DNA of 29,440 nt from a virus: positions 1-29,440 of the IMG/VR virus record IMGVR_UViG_3300009079_000084; one strand, 5' to 3'. Of this stretch, positions 6,442 to 13,864 are shown in pieces. The first letter of the stretch is position 1. Every line of letters begins with the position of its first letter. A program made the position numbers and the translations under genes. Under the pieces are notes generated by a model, which worked only from the letters and a program-made list of their open reading frames with translations, made no database searches and was not told the DNA's origin.

Positions 6442-6915
6442 ATGCCTAGAAAACCAATGACAGAAGAACAACGTGCAGCTGCGGTCGAGAGACTTGCAAA
6501 AGCACGTGAAGCTCGGGGTCACGATGGATCTAAGTCAGTACACGAAAATCTTCGTGACGTGGATAAGGATAGTCCTATACATTGGAAAAAGGTGAAGGGT
6601 TGGATAACGGAAATACAGACTGAGTTGAAATCAACTAAGGCTAAGAAAACATCCAAGGACAGAAAAGAACGTTCGGAATATATTAATCTGGAAGTTTACC
6701 TTTCTAATCTTAAGAAGTATATTGCGAGTGGTATCTACCATGACTTTCGTTATGGTCGACACCGTGAAGGTCGCATGAATACTGTAGTCCGTACCCTAGC
6801 ATACCATCCAGATGGATTTCCCAAAAGAACAATGGGGTTTTATTACCCTGATCTTGGCGGACAAGTCTGGACAAAGGAGATGGATGATGAGTATCAAAAA
6901 AGTAGAGGTCTCTAA
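6442..6915 (+). CDS. Conserved basic protein upstream of gp33
   Basis: 157 residues. The start MPRKPMTEEQRAAAVERLAKAREARG is a helical basic segment, followed by a lysine-rich middle (about 45-72) and a C-terminal 'YGRHREGRMNTVVRTLAYHPDG' then 'MGFYYPDLGGQVWT' part. I recall homologues next to gp33/gp32 in cyanophage-like genomes, without known function. The last 29 nt overlap the gp33 start region, which points to coupled translation. Confidence 0.75.
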   Translation: MPRKPMTEEQRAAAVERLAKAREARGHDGSKSVHENLRDVDKDSPIHWKKVKGWITEIQTELKSTKAKKTSKDRKERSEYINLEVYLSNLKKYIASGIYHDFRYGRHREGRMNTVVRTLAYHPDGFPKRTMGFYYPDLGGQVWTKEMDDEYQKSRGL

Positions 6916-7150
6916 GGAAACCGAGGACGAAAACAAGTTTCTGAACAAGAAAGCGTTTAGTAAACTTATAGAGACCACAGTTTTCACAAAGAGGCTTAGT
7001 TACATGGATGCTATATTACATGTATGTGAGAAAAACAATATTGAACCCGAAGATGTCAAACGGTACCTCAATAAAGCTATTCTCGAAAATGTTGAAGCTG
7101 AGGCAAGATCTTTGAATTTCTTGCCAAAGATGAATACATTAGATGTATAA
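6887..7150 (+). CDS. 33: gp33-like late-transcription co-activator
   Basis: 87 residues from the second of two adjacent ATGs (6884, 6887); AAGGAG (6874-6879) gives best spacing to 6887. The core 'RLSYMDAILHVCEKNNIEPEDVKRYLNKAILENVEAEARSLNF' (shown in part: SYMDAILHVCEKNNIEPEDV) matches the gp33 pattern of T4-like phages, where gp33 binds the RNA polymerase beta-flap and links it to the gp45 sliding clamp for late transcription. The C-terminal 'MNTLDV' resembles the end of T4 gp33 that contacts the clamp ('NTLDF'). Its place just before gp32 agrees with T4 gene order (33-59-32; no gp59 here). Its presence agrees with the TATAAATA promoters in the window. Confidence 0.8.
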   Translation: MSIKKVEVSKETEDENKFLNKKAFSKLIETTVFTKRLSYMDAILHVCEKNNIEPEDVKRYLNKAILENVEAEARSLNFLPKMNTLDV

Positions 7151-7153
7151 ATA
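7146..7153 (+). promoter_or_regulatory. T4-type late promoter TATAAATA before gp32
   Basis: TATAAATA overlaps the stop codon of gp33 and would give a late transcript of gp32 with a leader of about 90 nt. A sigma70 promoter follows at 7177, so gp32 would have early/middle and late supply, as T4 gene 32 does. Confidence 0.65.
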
Positions 7154-7176
7154 TAGTAGTAAACGCCAAATAATAG

Positions 7177-7205
7177 TTTACAAAACATACGATGTGTGGT
7201 ATAAT
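7177..7205 (+). promoter_or_regulatory. Sigma70 promoter TTTACA-17-TATAAT before gp32
   Basis: TTTACA (7177-7182), 17 nt, TATAAT (7200-7205). The -10 box is the loop of an inverted repeat TGTGGT (7195-7200)/ACCACA (7208-7213). The predicted start is near 7212. Confidence 0.8.
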
Positions 7206-7213
7206 AAACCACA

Positions 7214-7251
7214 ATACAATTTAATACACTGTTAATACTAAGGAAATATAT
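7214..7251 (+). promoter_or_regulatory. Unstructured AT-rich gp32 leader, candidate autoregulatory operator
   Basis: This leader has almost no G/C pairing potential and holds two TTAATAC copies (7221-7227, 7232-7238) before AAGGA (7240-7244) and the ATG at 7252. T4 gp32 represses its own mRNA by binding an unstructured AT-rich repeat tract over its ribosome binding site; this leader has the same character. Binding is inferred, not shown. Confidence 0.5.
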
Positions 7252-8172
7252 ATGTCTTTTGCAACATTAAAGTCCAAGTCTATGGACATCTCAAAACTTG
7301 TCAACGCAGCAACAGAAGCGTCTGGCACAAATCAACAAACCAACAAGTACCAAGATGATCGCATCTGGAAGCCTACTGTAGATGAGTCTGGCAATGGTTA
7401 TGCTGTCGTCCGTTTCTTGCCTGCAATGGAAGGTCAAGACCTCCCTTGGCAAAGATACTGGGATCATGGGTTTAAAGGCCCAACCGGAAAGTGGTACATT
7501 GAAAAGTCTCTTACCAGTATTGGACAGAATGATCCAGTAGGTGAGTTAAACTCTCGTTTATGGAATAGCGGTATCGAAGAAGATAAAGAAACCGCTCGCA
7601 GACAGAAGCGTCGCCTACACTATGTGTCTAACATCTTAGTGTTGAATGATCCATCAAATCCGTCTAACAACGGAAAGGTCTTCATGTACCAGTATGGTAA
7701 GAAGATCTTCGATAAGATTATGGATCTTATGCAACCAGAATTTCCTGGCGAGACTCCAGTAAACCCATTCGACCTTTTGAGTGGTGCTGACTTCCAACTT
7801 AAGATTAGAAACGTTGCTGGATACCGCAACTATGACAAGTCTGAGTTCAAAGCACCTTCCGCTCTACTTGAAGGTGATGAGACTGCGTTGGAAACTGCGT
7901 ACAACTCTATGCACGAAATATCAGAGTATGCAGATCCTAACCAATACAAGTCTTATGATGAACTCAAGCAGAAACTAGAGATGGTTCTTGGACTATCTAC
8001 TGGTGTTGGTTCGACAGTTAAGAATGAAGCTTTGAGTCAATCTGCTCAGTCTGTTCCTCTTAAAGCAGTAGGAGAACCTACCATTGTTGAAGCACCCACA
8101 CCAGAGATTAAGTCTGCCTCTGATGAGGAAGACACTTTATCTTACTTTGCTAAGATGGCCGCTGAAGATTAA
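7252..8172 (+). CDS. 32: gp32 single-stranded DNA-binding protein (cysteine-free)
   Basis: 306 residues, close to T4 gp32 (301). The N-terminus (MSFATLKSKSMDISKL) would give the cooperative-binding domain, and the core shows the OB-fold pattern 'YAVVRFLPA...LPWQRYWDHGFKGPTGKWYIEKSL' shared with T4-like gp32. A flexible A/S/P-rich linker (about 255-285) leads to an acidic end 'SASDEEDTLSYFAKMAAED', the usual docking tail for replication partners. There is no cysteine in the whole protein, so the Cys3-His zinc site of T4 gp32 is absent; WYIEKSLTSIGQNDPVGELN replaces the Cys-bearing stretch. It coats ssDNA in replication, recombination and repair. A terminator follows directly. Confidence 0.95.
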   Translation: MSFATLKSKSMDISKLVNAATEASGTNQQTNKYQDDRIWKPTVDESGNGYAVVRFLPAMEGQDLPWQRYWDHGFKGPTGKWYIEKSLTSIGQNDPVGELNSRLWNSGIEEDKETARRQKRRLHYVSNILVLNDPSNPSNNGKVFMYQYGKKIFDKIMDLMQPEFPGETPVNPFDLLSGADFQLKIRNVAGYRNYDKSEFKAPSALLEGDETALETAYNSMHEISEYADPNQYKSYDELKQKLEMVLGLSTGVGSTVKNEALSQSAQSVPLKAVGEPTIVEAPTPEIKSASDEEDTLSYFAKMAAED

Positions 8173-8193
8173 TTTTCGGTGTTATGTGTTACG

Positions 8194-8221
8194 AAGAGGG
8201 ACTCGAAAGAGTCCCTTTTTT
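8194..8221 (+). terminator. Strong rho-independent terminator after gp32
   Basis: AGGGACTC (8197-8204), GAAA tetraloop, GAGTCCCT (8209-8216) then a T-run to 8221. A-rich bases before the stem extend it by weak pairs. It lies in the 47-bp gap between gp32 (+) and the end of the tape-measure gene (-), so it may also act on the opposite transcript, although that side lacks a good U-tract. Confidence 0.92.
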
Positions 8222-9908
8222 ATGCAGTTCTTGTTCCCATGAATGGGTCATAAGAATCGTGTGAAGATAGGGCATTACTCACAAAACTAGTACTATTGTT
8301 ATTAGTGTTGTTTGTGGAATTATTGGAGGGTGCAAATATTGCGTTTCCTCCAGTTTTATTTGCGGCAATTTGACTGGCGGTATCAGCACCTTCTTTCATC
8401 CTTGGCGCTTGTGTGGGGACTGGTTTAGCTATGGATGACACCACACTAATTTTCTTTATATCTTCTGCCGAAAATGAGTCTAGTCCTGAACCAAAATCTA
8501 GACTTGGATAACCATCAAATATTTCTTGACCAAACTTACCGCCTTTTTTGGCAGCTTCTAACATAGGAATGGTGAAACCGAGTGTTTTACCTAAATCTTT
8601 TACTGAATCCTTTACATCTCCAAAATCCACATCGGACAATCCTTCTAACGAGGAGGTCAAACCCGAGATAGTTTCTGATATATCTTTTAAACCATTTAGA
8701 TTATCTGCATTTAGAGTAGATAGTGGTTGTAGTCCATTGTATATTTTTGTAAATACATCATCATCCTCAGAAGATCCGAACAATCCCGTCACAAAATCTA
8801 TAACTTTACTCAGACCCTGGCTACCCATAAGGGCAAGCATGCCTGCACCTACAGCCTTCATACCAGAAGAAACGGAAACTAAGTTTTCACCATCTAAACT
8901 ACTTAATGCTCCAAGACCTGTCGCCATATTGACTAACATGTCCCTAAGACCACTACCATCAGCTCCCAAAGCACCCATTAGATCTGTCACACCAACCAAT
9001 GCTCCTAGGAATCCAGCTAAACCCACACCTAGTAAAGGTAACCCAATCACCGCTGCGGAACCGAATGCTGTACCAAACGCTATAAGACCACCTAAGGCTA
9101 CTAAGGACTTTGCATCAAATGCATTTAAACCTTGTCCCAGACTAGTCATCATCTTTGATAATGCAGATCCATCAACATTTAATAATGACATACCTTTATC
9201 ACCTAATGCTAGACCAGAGAAAAATGCACCTAAACCAGCGCCAAAGAATCCCATTTTAAGAGCGCCTTTCATACTACCAAACTTTGCTCCTATTGCAGCA
9301 ACTGCGCCCATTTTGAGTAAACCTTCTGTGGGAGTTTCTGCAAAAGCTTCCCCAAGAGTGATCATACTCTTTTTGGTTGATGACATATCCGCGCCAATCA
9401 TAGCTTGAGCCTTATCACCGAGAGACAATCCAGTGAAAAATGCGCCAATACCAAAACCTAACGCACCCAGAGATGCTACCGCACCCAATCCTTTCATGGC
9501 AAATCCAAGACCAGCACCCACTCCAGCTCCAACACCAGCTCCAAAACCACCAGACTTATTGACAGTTTTCGATTTATCTACGGTCTTGTTTGTAACCTTT
9601 CCTCCGCCTTGGATTCCTTCTATAGCCTTGAGTAACCTACTCTCAAAAGTTTTCCTATCTCTCTTTTCTTCTAGATCATCTCCAGTCTCTTTACCTTCCT
9701 GAAATCCTCTTATTGCCTTTAGTATACCACGATTACTTTTTTCTATTGATTTAATTAAACCATTGGCGAATATGGATCGAACAGCAGAATCACGTACACG
9801 ACCGGATATAATGTGTATGCCCATGTCTATGGTGCCGACTTTTTCTAGCATCTTATCAGAGGTTATTTTCTGAGATTCCAGTTGTTGTGCTATTTTTTTA
9901 AGGCTCAT
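8220..9908 (-). CDS. 29: Tail tape-measure / baseplate hub protein (gp29-like)
   Basis: 562 residues, near T4 gp29 (590). The N-terminal third is a charged helical region (about 1-105), followed by a Gly/Ala-rich hydrophobic core (about 120-370). That core contains a repeated unit of roughly 70-85 residues: 'GAFFTGLSLGDK...MIGADMSS', 'GAFFSGLALGDK...LLNVDGSA', 'GFLGALVGVTDLMGALGADGSG'. A polar Asn/Ser-rich end follows (NNSTNNTNNNST). Hydrophobic tape-measure cores of this kind thread the tail tube and set its length. Gene order gp26-gp51-this gene fits the T4 hub cluster. The gp29 name rests on position, size and composition rather than on motif identity. Confidence 0.75.
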   Translation of the reverse strand: MSLKKIAQQLESQKITSDKMLEKVGTIDMGIHIISGRVRDSAVRSIFANGLIKSIEKSNRGILKAIRGFQEGKETGDDLEEKRDRKTFESRLLKAIEGIQGGGKVTNKTVDKSKTVNKSGGFGAGVGAGVGAGLGFAMKGLGAVASLGALGFGIGAFFTGLSLGDKAQAMIGADMSSTKKSMITLGEAFAETPTEGLLKMGAVAAIGAKFGSMKGALKMGFFGAGLGAFFSGLALGDKGMSLLNVDGSALSKMMTSLGQGLNAFDAKSLVALGGLIAFGTAFGSAAVIGLPLLGVGLAGFLGALVGVTDLMGALGADGSGLRDMLVNMATGLGALSSLDGENLVSVSSGMKAVGAGMLALMGSQGLSKVIDFVTGLFGSSEDDDVFTKIYNGLQPLSTLNADNLNGLKDISETISGLTSSLEGLSDVDFGDVKDSVKDLGKTLGFTIPMLEAAKKGGKFGQEIFDGYPSLDFGSGLDSFSAEDIKKISVVSSIAKPVPTQAPRMKEGADTASQIAANKTGGNAIFAPSNNSTNNTNNNSTSFVSNALSSHDSYDPFMGTRTA

Positions 9909-9911
9909 TTC

Positions 9912-10094
9912 TTATCCTTGCTGCTTGGCCCTTTGATTTTTTTCGTTGATATCATCCATCAACATTGTTAGGTAAATCTCTCTCTCCCAAGGTATCATTC
10001 CTTCCACTTCGTCCAACGAGTAGTTAAAATTATTTAACAGTTGGAAATTTACTTGATAGTAATTAGTCAAAGTGTCGTGAGAGAGATTTATCAA
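9912..10094 (-). CDS. 51: gp51-like baseplate hub assembly protein
   Basis: 60 residues, start ATG 10094 inside the stop of the gp26 gene (ATGA overlap 10091-10094). The pattern 'FNYSLDEVEGMIPWEREIYLTMLM' is typical of the small tail assembly/hub catalyst proteins next to gp26 in T4-like phages. In T4, gp51 is needed for hub assembly but is not found in the virion. The name rests mainly on this motif and on position between gp26 and the tape-measure gene. Confidence 0.65.
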   Translation of the reverse strand: MINLSHDTLTNYYQVNFQLLNNFNYSLDEVEGMIPWEREIYLTMLMDDINEKNQRAKQQG

Positions 10095-10798
10095 AAAAAA
10101 TCGTCCATGCCTCTTAATATTTTTTTATTATTATGATTGCAAGATTCACATTCGAATTCCACATCCTTTGATAAGGTTGGTATGGAAATAGCAAACTGTG
10201 ATATCCTCTCGAATTGTTCTGTCGTCATAGATTCTAAGAAGTTTATAATTTCTTCTTGGGGTTCATCCTTAATAGAAACTCTTTCATCATCTGTTAGTAC
10301 AGAATCCATACAACTAACGACCAGATGAAGTAAAGCTTCTGTCGCTGTGTTACTGTCCAAAAGTTCTTGGTTAGATAGAAAATCGTCATATGTAGGAAAT
10401 TTCATTTTTACGACGACATCATCCGTTACGGTTACATTCTTGTCAGGCATATCACCAACAACTTCAACCTCATCCAGATCAATTTTTATTTCATTATCAG
10501 TTCCACATTCATCACACTTCATTAATATAGTAGAAACTTCACCTACAGATTTAGAACGAATTTTGGTAAACATGTAATCAACATCAAACGTCGATAGAGT
10601 TCCCTCTATTTTATCCTCAACACAAATATTAATTGTATTGACCACGGACCGCAACAAATCTCCTCTATTTTGTGATTCAAAAGCTATGAGTAAATTCTTT
10701 TGTTCCTTAACTAGGAAAGGTCGATAAATAACTTTCTGTCCCGACGAGGGTATCGTCATTTCATATGTTGGTGTTGAGTTTAACTTTGGTAATGCCAT
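10091..10798 (-). CDS. 26: gp26-like baseplate hub protein with zinc-ribbon cysteines
   Basis: 235 residues. The opening 'LPKLNSTPTYEMTIPSSGQKVIYRPFLVKEQKNLLIAFES' (in part: VIYRPFLVKEQKNLLIAFES) matches the T4_baseplate (gp26) family, in which 'yRPFlvkEeK.Ll.A.es' is highly conserved. Two CxxC pairs, KCDECG (about residue 98) and CESC (about residue 221), could bind one zinc. In T4, gp26 takes part in assembly of the baseplate hub. Ribosome binding site AGGA lies upstream on the minus strand. Confidence 0.85.
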   Translation of the reverse strand: MALPKLNSTPTYEMTIPSSGQKVIYRPFLVKEQKNLLIAFESQNRGDLLRSVVNTINICVEDKIEGTLSTFDVDYMFTKIRSKSVGEVSTILMKCDECGTDNEIKIDLDEVEVVGDMPDKNVTVTDDVVVKMKFPTYDDFLSNQELLDSNTATEALLHLVVSCMDSVLTDDERVSIKDEPQEEIINFLESMTTEQFERISQFAISIPTLSKDVEFECESCNHNNKKILRGMDDFF

Positions 10799-10817
10799 TT
10801 TATAAATCCTATATAAT

Positions 10818-11591
10818 TTAAATTATTCCACCGGATAGACTTATTTTAGGAGAAAATAGACCTCTTTCATCTTTGATCACTCTCCAGTTTGTGTACGAAA
10901 ATTGTACACTCACTTCTACTAATCCATCCGCATCATTTGATAGTTCAATACTACTTATGGTTGTCGGAAAGGCATCTATAAGTTCCACACTGTATATAGA
11001 TGCACCTAACAAATCAAGATCCAAACTCAATGGACCAACATCAAAACCCACCCTCATAATAGGTTTTCTTAGTTGATGAATTTTAATTGGGGCAACATAG
11101 TCGTTTTTGTATGCGACAGTCCCCAGTCTCAAAGGATTACTATTACCACTAAGTTCCTCGGTTTTTCTTTTTTTACCTTCTATAACTTCTGTTATTTTTT
11201 CTGTGACAATATCACCTAAAGAAGTCTCTTTCGAACTTGTTGTTGAATCTGAGAGTCTTTCCTCTCCTATCATAACTCTTCTCCAAGAGTCAAAATATTT
11301 CTTTATTCCGTAATCATTCAATGCATAAAATGTCATACTGACATCGTCTACCGCAAAACCATTAACTACCTTCTCATTAAATATTCCCATTTGTCGATCT
11401 AATGTCATTATTTGTTTGCCGGGCATGGATACGTTCTTACATAGAATATTCGCATCTCTTGGGTCCAAACCCGATAGTTTTGATTTGTTAGTTATTCCTA
11501 CTGATGGGGGCATTTCCACCGAATATTGGTTGGTCACAGCAATACCATTTTTGGATATTAATGTACCTTTTAGTTGTTCTATTCCAGCCAT
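10818..11591 (-). CDS. Tail-tube-fold baseplate protein (gp54-like candidate)
   Basis: 257 residues. 'NQYSVEMPPS' near the start, 'CKNVSMPGKQI' (about 51-61) and 'VSMTFYALNDYGIKKYFDSWRRVM' have the plan of T4 gp19-related tube proteins, in which a 'v.lPg....' strand leads to 'l.vtf..d.....k.fe.W...i'. The C-terminal 'IYSVELIDAFPTTISSIELS' and 'VSVQFSYTNWRVI' strands complete it. T4 has three such proteins, gp19, gp48 and gp54. Since gp48 is at 12809 and this gene sits in the hub cluster, gp54 (tube initiator) is likely, but a tube protein proper is not excluded. Confidence 0.6.
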   Translation of the reverse strand: MAGIEQLKGTLISKNGIAVTNQYSVEMPPSVGITNKSKLSGLDPRDANILCKNVSMPGKQIMTLDRQMGIFNEKVVNGFAVDDVSMTFYALNDYGIKKYFDSWRRVMIGEERLSDSTTSSKETSLGDIVTEKITEVIEGKKRKTEELSGNSNPLRLGTVAYKNDYVAPIKIHQLRKPIMRVGFDVGPLSLDLDLLGASIYSVELIDAFPTTISSIELSNDADGLVEVSVQFSYTNWRVIKDERGLFSPKISLSGGII

Positions 11592-11594
11592 TTA

Positions 11595-12182
11595 TTAACC
11601 CACCATCTTTTGAGAGTCGTTATATACTTTGAAGTTGTTCGCTTTACGGAAGTCTGCGGTTGGTAGAAAGGTTGCGATTTCCCACTCGGGTGCAGGCACT
11701 AGTGCGAACTGCGATTTTACCTGTTTATTCAGGTAATGTTTTACACATGGTTTATAATACTTCAACTTAGAAGAACTTTGTAAAAGAGAATATTGCGCCT
11801 TGAATCGTGTGGTGTTGTTAAATGCCTTGTTAGTAGTAATACCCATCAATCCATCCAACATCTTTGCACGTAGTATAGGCGGTAAGTAATGTAAGTTCAA
11901 ACCTAGAAACCCACCTTCCGCCGGACCAATAACAACAACCAATGGGAACAGATCGTAATACGGAAGAGTATCCTTATGCTTGGGATCGTATTGGAACATG
12001 TACATACTACCCACAATCTCATTACTGGTTCTTTTCAAAGGTTCTTCTTTCATCAACGCTTCTCGGTTGATACTACGAAGGTTTTTAGCCTTCTTTTGAA
12101 ACCAAGCACGAGACTCTCTGGTACGAGGAGTTATGCCCGCCTTGAACGCTTGAAGCTCTAACCTGTTGAATATATTTGACAC
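11595..12182 (-). CDS. Conserved T4-like virion/packaging protein, possible gp2 (DNA end protector)
   Basis: 195 residues from a GTG start at 12182 with AAGAGAG upstream on the minus strand. Conserved-looking core: 'MYMFQYDPKHKDTLPYYD', then 'FPLVVVIGPAEGGFLGLNLHYL', and a late 'FALVPAPEWEIATFLPTADF'. I recall close relatives in marine T4-like phages. T4 gene order 2-4-53 places gp2, which protects packaged DNA ends, next to gp4, so gp2 is suggested by position, but I see no decisive motif. A late promoter lies at 12211-12218. Confidence 0.5.
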   Translation of the reverse strand: MSNIFNRLELQAFKAGITPRTRESRAWFQKKAKNLRSINREALMKEEPLKRTSNEIVGSMYMFQYDPKHKDTLPYYDLFPLVVVIGPAEGGFLGLNLHYLPPILRAKMLDGLMGITTNKAFNNTTRFKAQYSLLQSSSKLKYYKPCVKHYLNKQVKSQFALVPAPEWEIATFLPTADFRKANNFKVYNDSQKMVG

Positions 12183-12210
12183 TATATAACTCTCTTAAAA
12201 TCTATAGTTC

Positions 12211-12218
12211 TATTTATA
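12211..12218 (-). promoter_or_regulatory. T4-type late promoter TATAAATA
   Basis: Plus strand TATTTATA, thus TATAAATA on the minus strand, 29 bp before the GTG start at 12182. It would start the transcript for the hub genes running from 12182 to 8220. It lies just past the end of gp4. Confidence 0.75.
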
Positions 12219-12237
12219 AGAATATTAAGATAATGTG

Positions 12238-12753
12238 TTATTTCTTTTTCTTCTTACGAAATGGTGATAAGGGCTTGATAGTCTTCTTGGTCTTAGGTCT
12301 CTGCGTAGATTTGGGCATGATACCCATTGCAGTCAGTTCCTTCTCGGTCCATACTTCAAAGTGCCATCCACGATCCAGACAATACTCTCTTGCAGTCTTC
12401 CACTTGGATTGATTCTTAACGTATGTTAGGCCTTCGTTCAATAATCTCTGACGTGTCTTACCACGACTACTTTCAGGTTTTTGCGTTTCTTTGAAGGGTT
12501 TTACCTCAACTACGACAATACGACCAGTGTCATATTTTATAACGAAGTCGGTGTAATACCGATGCATCCGTTTGTCGGTATCGCATATATATGGGATGAT
12601 GAGTTCTTCAGATACCCATTGAACGACAGAACTATTGTTGTCGCACCACTTCATCACATGACGTTCCCACATGCTACGATACACAATATCCTCCGAATTA
12701 CCAGCATACTTTTTGGGGTTGAGTGGCTTGTATCTACCTTTATATGTTTTCAT
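12238..12753 (-). CDS. 4: gp4-like head completion nuclease
   Basis: 171 residues from ATG 12753 (MKTYKGRYKPLNPKKYAGN); the frame is open further upstream to 12885, but that part overlaps the late promoters and is non-conserved. The order 'YKPLNPKKYAGNSEDIVYRSMWERHVMKWCD' (in part: VYRSMWERHVMKWCD), 'VVQWVSEELIIPYI', 'RYYTDFVIKY' and 'VVVEVKPFKET' is the gp4 head-completion pattern. It is a PD-(D/E)xK / TnsA-like nuclease fold, with Glu of WER, Asp of YTDF and E-x-K (VEVKP) as active-site candidates. In T4, gp4 acts on filled heads before tail joining. The C-terminus is lysine-rich (KKTIKPLSPFRKKKKK). Confidence 0.85.
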   Translation of the reverse strand: MKTYKGRYKPLNPKKYAGNSEDIVYRSMWERHVMKWCDNNSSVVQWVSEELIIPYICDTDKRMHRYYTDFVIKYDTGRIVVVEVKPFKETQKPESSRGKTRQRLLNEGLTYVKNQSKWKTAREYCLDRGWHFEVWTEKELTAMGIMPKSTQRPKTKKTIKPLSPFRKKKKK

Positions 12754-12764
12754 CGTAAATTGTG

Positions 12765-12772
12765 TATAAATA
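12765..12772 (+). promoter_or_regulatory. T4-type late promoter TATAAATA for gp48 operon
   Basis: Perfect TATAAATA, predicted start near 12778, 31 bp before the gp48 ATG (12809). It would drive the plus-strand operon gp48-gp53-gp27-gp5-structural-iscU-iscA. It points towards a minus-strand late promoter only 9 bp away. Confidence 0.8.
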
Positions 12773-12781
12773 GTATTATAA

Positions 12782-12789
12782 TATTTATA
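12782..12789 (-). promoter_or_regulatory. T4-type late promoter TATAAATA for gp4
   Basis: Plus strand TATTTATA. The predicted start near 12776 gives a short leader for gp4 (ATG 12753). It faces the plus-strand late promoter, so the two start sites nearly coincide. Confidence 0.75.
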
Positions 12790-12808
12790 ACCTACAGAGA
12801 GTAGTAAA

Positions 12809-13864
12809 ATGACTGGGACAAAGGTGTCAGGAGATGAAAAAGGAAAAAAAGAAGTAGAAGAGGTAAAAACTTCCGATGACGGCATCGTAGGGCCCCTGTC
12901 ATATCCTATAGATGAGGGTTCTCAATACGGTTCCAGAGTTACTTTTCATTTGGGGGAAATTATTCCGCCCACATTAACCGGAAAAACGAGTGCTGGAGAC
13001 GCTATGAAAAAAGTTAGTAATAGCGTTATGCAGAGAGGAGAAGAAGTTTTATCTGACAATGAAAATGAAAATAATATTTCAGATTTTTTTTCAAATCTTT
13101 TAGGGGATTTTAGTTCAATTTTTAAAATGTCAGAATTAAATATTTCTGAATCCTCCGATGGAAAGGTAATTCCACTGACAGGCAAGGCCATAAGCATATA
13201 TCTTCCGGTTGGTTTTGCTTCGACTGATACGTTAAATTATGAAAGTCCTCAACTCGGTGTTCTGGGAGCTTCCGTACAATCAGCTATAAACAGTGGTGCC
13301 GGTTTGGGATCTGCCACAGGAAAGGGATTAATGGATCTGATAAGTTCATTCTCCACTACCGATGGGGGAGACGTTGCAGCTTTAGGAATGACAAAATTAA
13401 CAAGTAAAGGTCCAACAGAAATTGGTTTAGGTGCTACTGCAGCTCTAAGAGTTACTGCTGACCCAAATATTAGAACATTGTTTAAGGGTGTTGGAGTTAG
13501 ACAGTTTCAATTTCAATTTAAATTCATAGCAAAATCTAAAGAGGAAGCTGTAATAGTAGAAAATATAATAAAACGTTTTAGGTTTTACTCTTATCCCGAA
13601 AGTATAACTTTAGGAGATTCTATAGGAGCTGGATTTAAATTCCCCAACCCATTTAATATAAGAATTGAGTCAAAAGATAGTGAAGGACAGTATAGAGTTT
13701 TTGGCCACCAAATATTGGGTTCATACTTGACGACTATAAACACAAACTATAATGCATCTTCCATGTCTTTCCATGATGATGGCAGACCTGTAGAAATTGA
13801 TCTGAGTCTCACATTTACCGAAGAGACTACTTTGAATAGAGAAAAAATTAAGGAAGGTTTCTAA
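12809..13864 (+). CDS. 48: gp48-like baseplate tail-tube cap
   Basis: 351 residues (T4 gp48: 364). A disordered N-terminus (Ser/Gly/Glu-rich) leads into a glycine-rich middle and a C-terminal tube-like domain with 'FQFQFKFIAKSKEEAVIVENIIKRFRFYSYPE' (in part: IVENIIKRFRFYSYPE). The end 'IDLSLTFTEETTLNREKIKEGF' (in part: LTFTEETTLNREKI) has the pattern of T4 gp48's end ('lEitmrEi.tLnR..l..G.F'). In T4, gp48 sits on the baseplate hub and caps it, with gp54, to start tube polymerisation. It is the first gene of the late operon and overlaps gp53 in a TAATG. Confidence 0.82.
   Translation: MTGTKVSGDEKGKKEVEEVKTSDDGIVGPLSYPIDEGSQYGSRVTFHLGEIIPPTLTGKTSAGDAMKKVSNSVMQRGEEVLSDNENENNISDFFSNLLGDFSSIFKMSELNISESSDGKVIPLTGKAISIYLPVGFASTDTLNYESPQLGVLGASVQSAINSGAGLGSATGKGLMDLISSFSTTDGGDVAALGMTKLTSKGPTEIGLGATAALRVTADPNIRTLFKGVGVRQFQFQFKFIAKSKEEAVIVENIIKRFRFYSYPESITLGDSIGAGFKFPNPFNIRIESKDSEGQYRVFGHQILGSYLTTINTNYNASSMSFHDDGRPVEIDLSLTFTEETTLNREKIKEGF

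Noticed and set aside
8548-9408. Plus-strand open frame of 286 codons
   Set aside because: It lies entirely antisense to the tape-measure gene, is proline/alanine-rich through the complement of Gly/Ala codons, has no ribosome binding site and resembles no protein family.
9433-9702. Plus-strand open frame of 89 codons rich in Pro/Ala
   Set aside because: Also a composition-driven antisense shadow of the Gly/Ala core of the tape-measure gene.
12754-12885. N-terminal extension of gp4 (frame open to 12885)
   Set aside because: It would cross two late promoters and the gp48 start; gp4 similarity begins at MKTYKGRYKP (12753).
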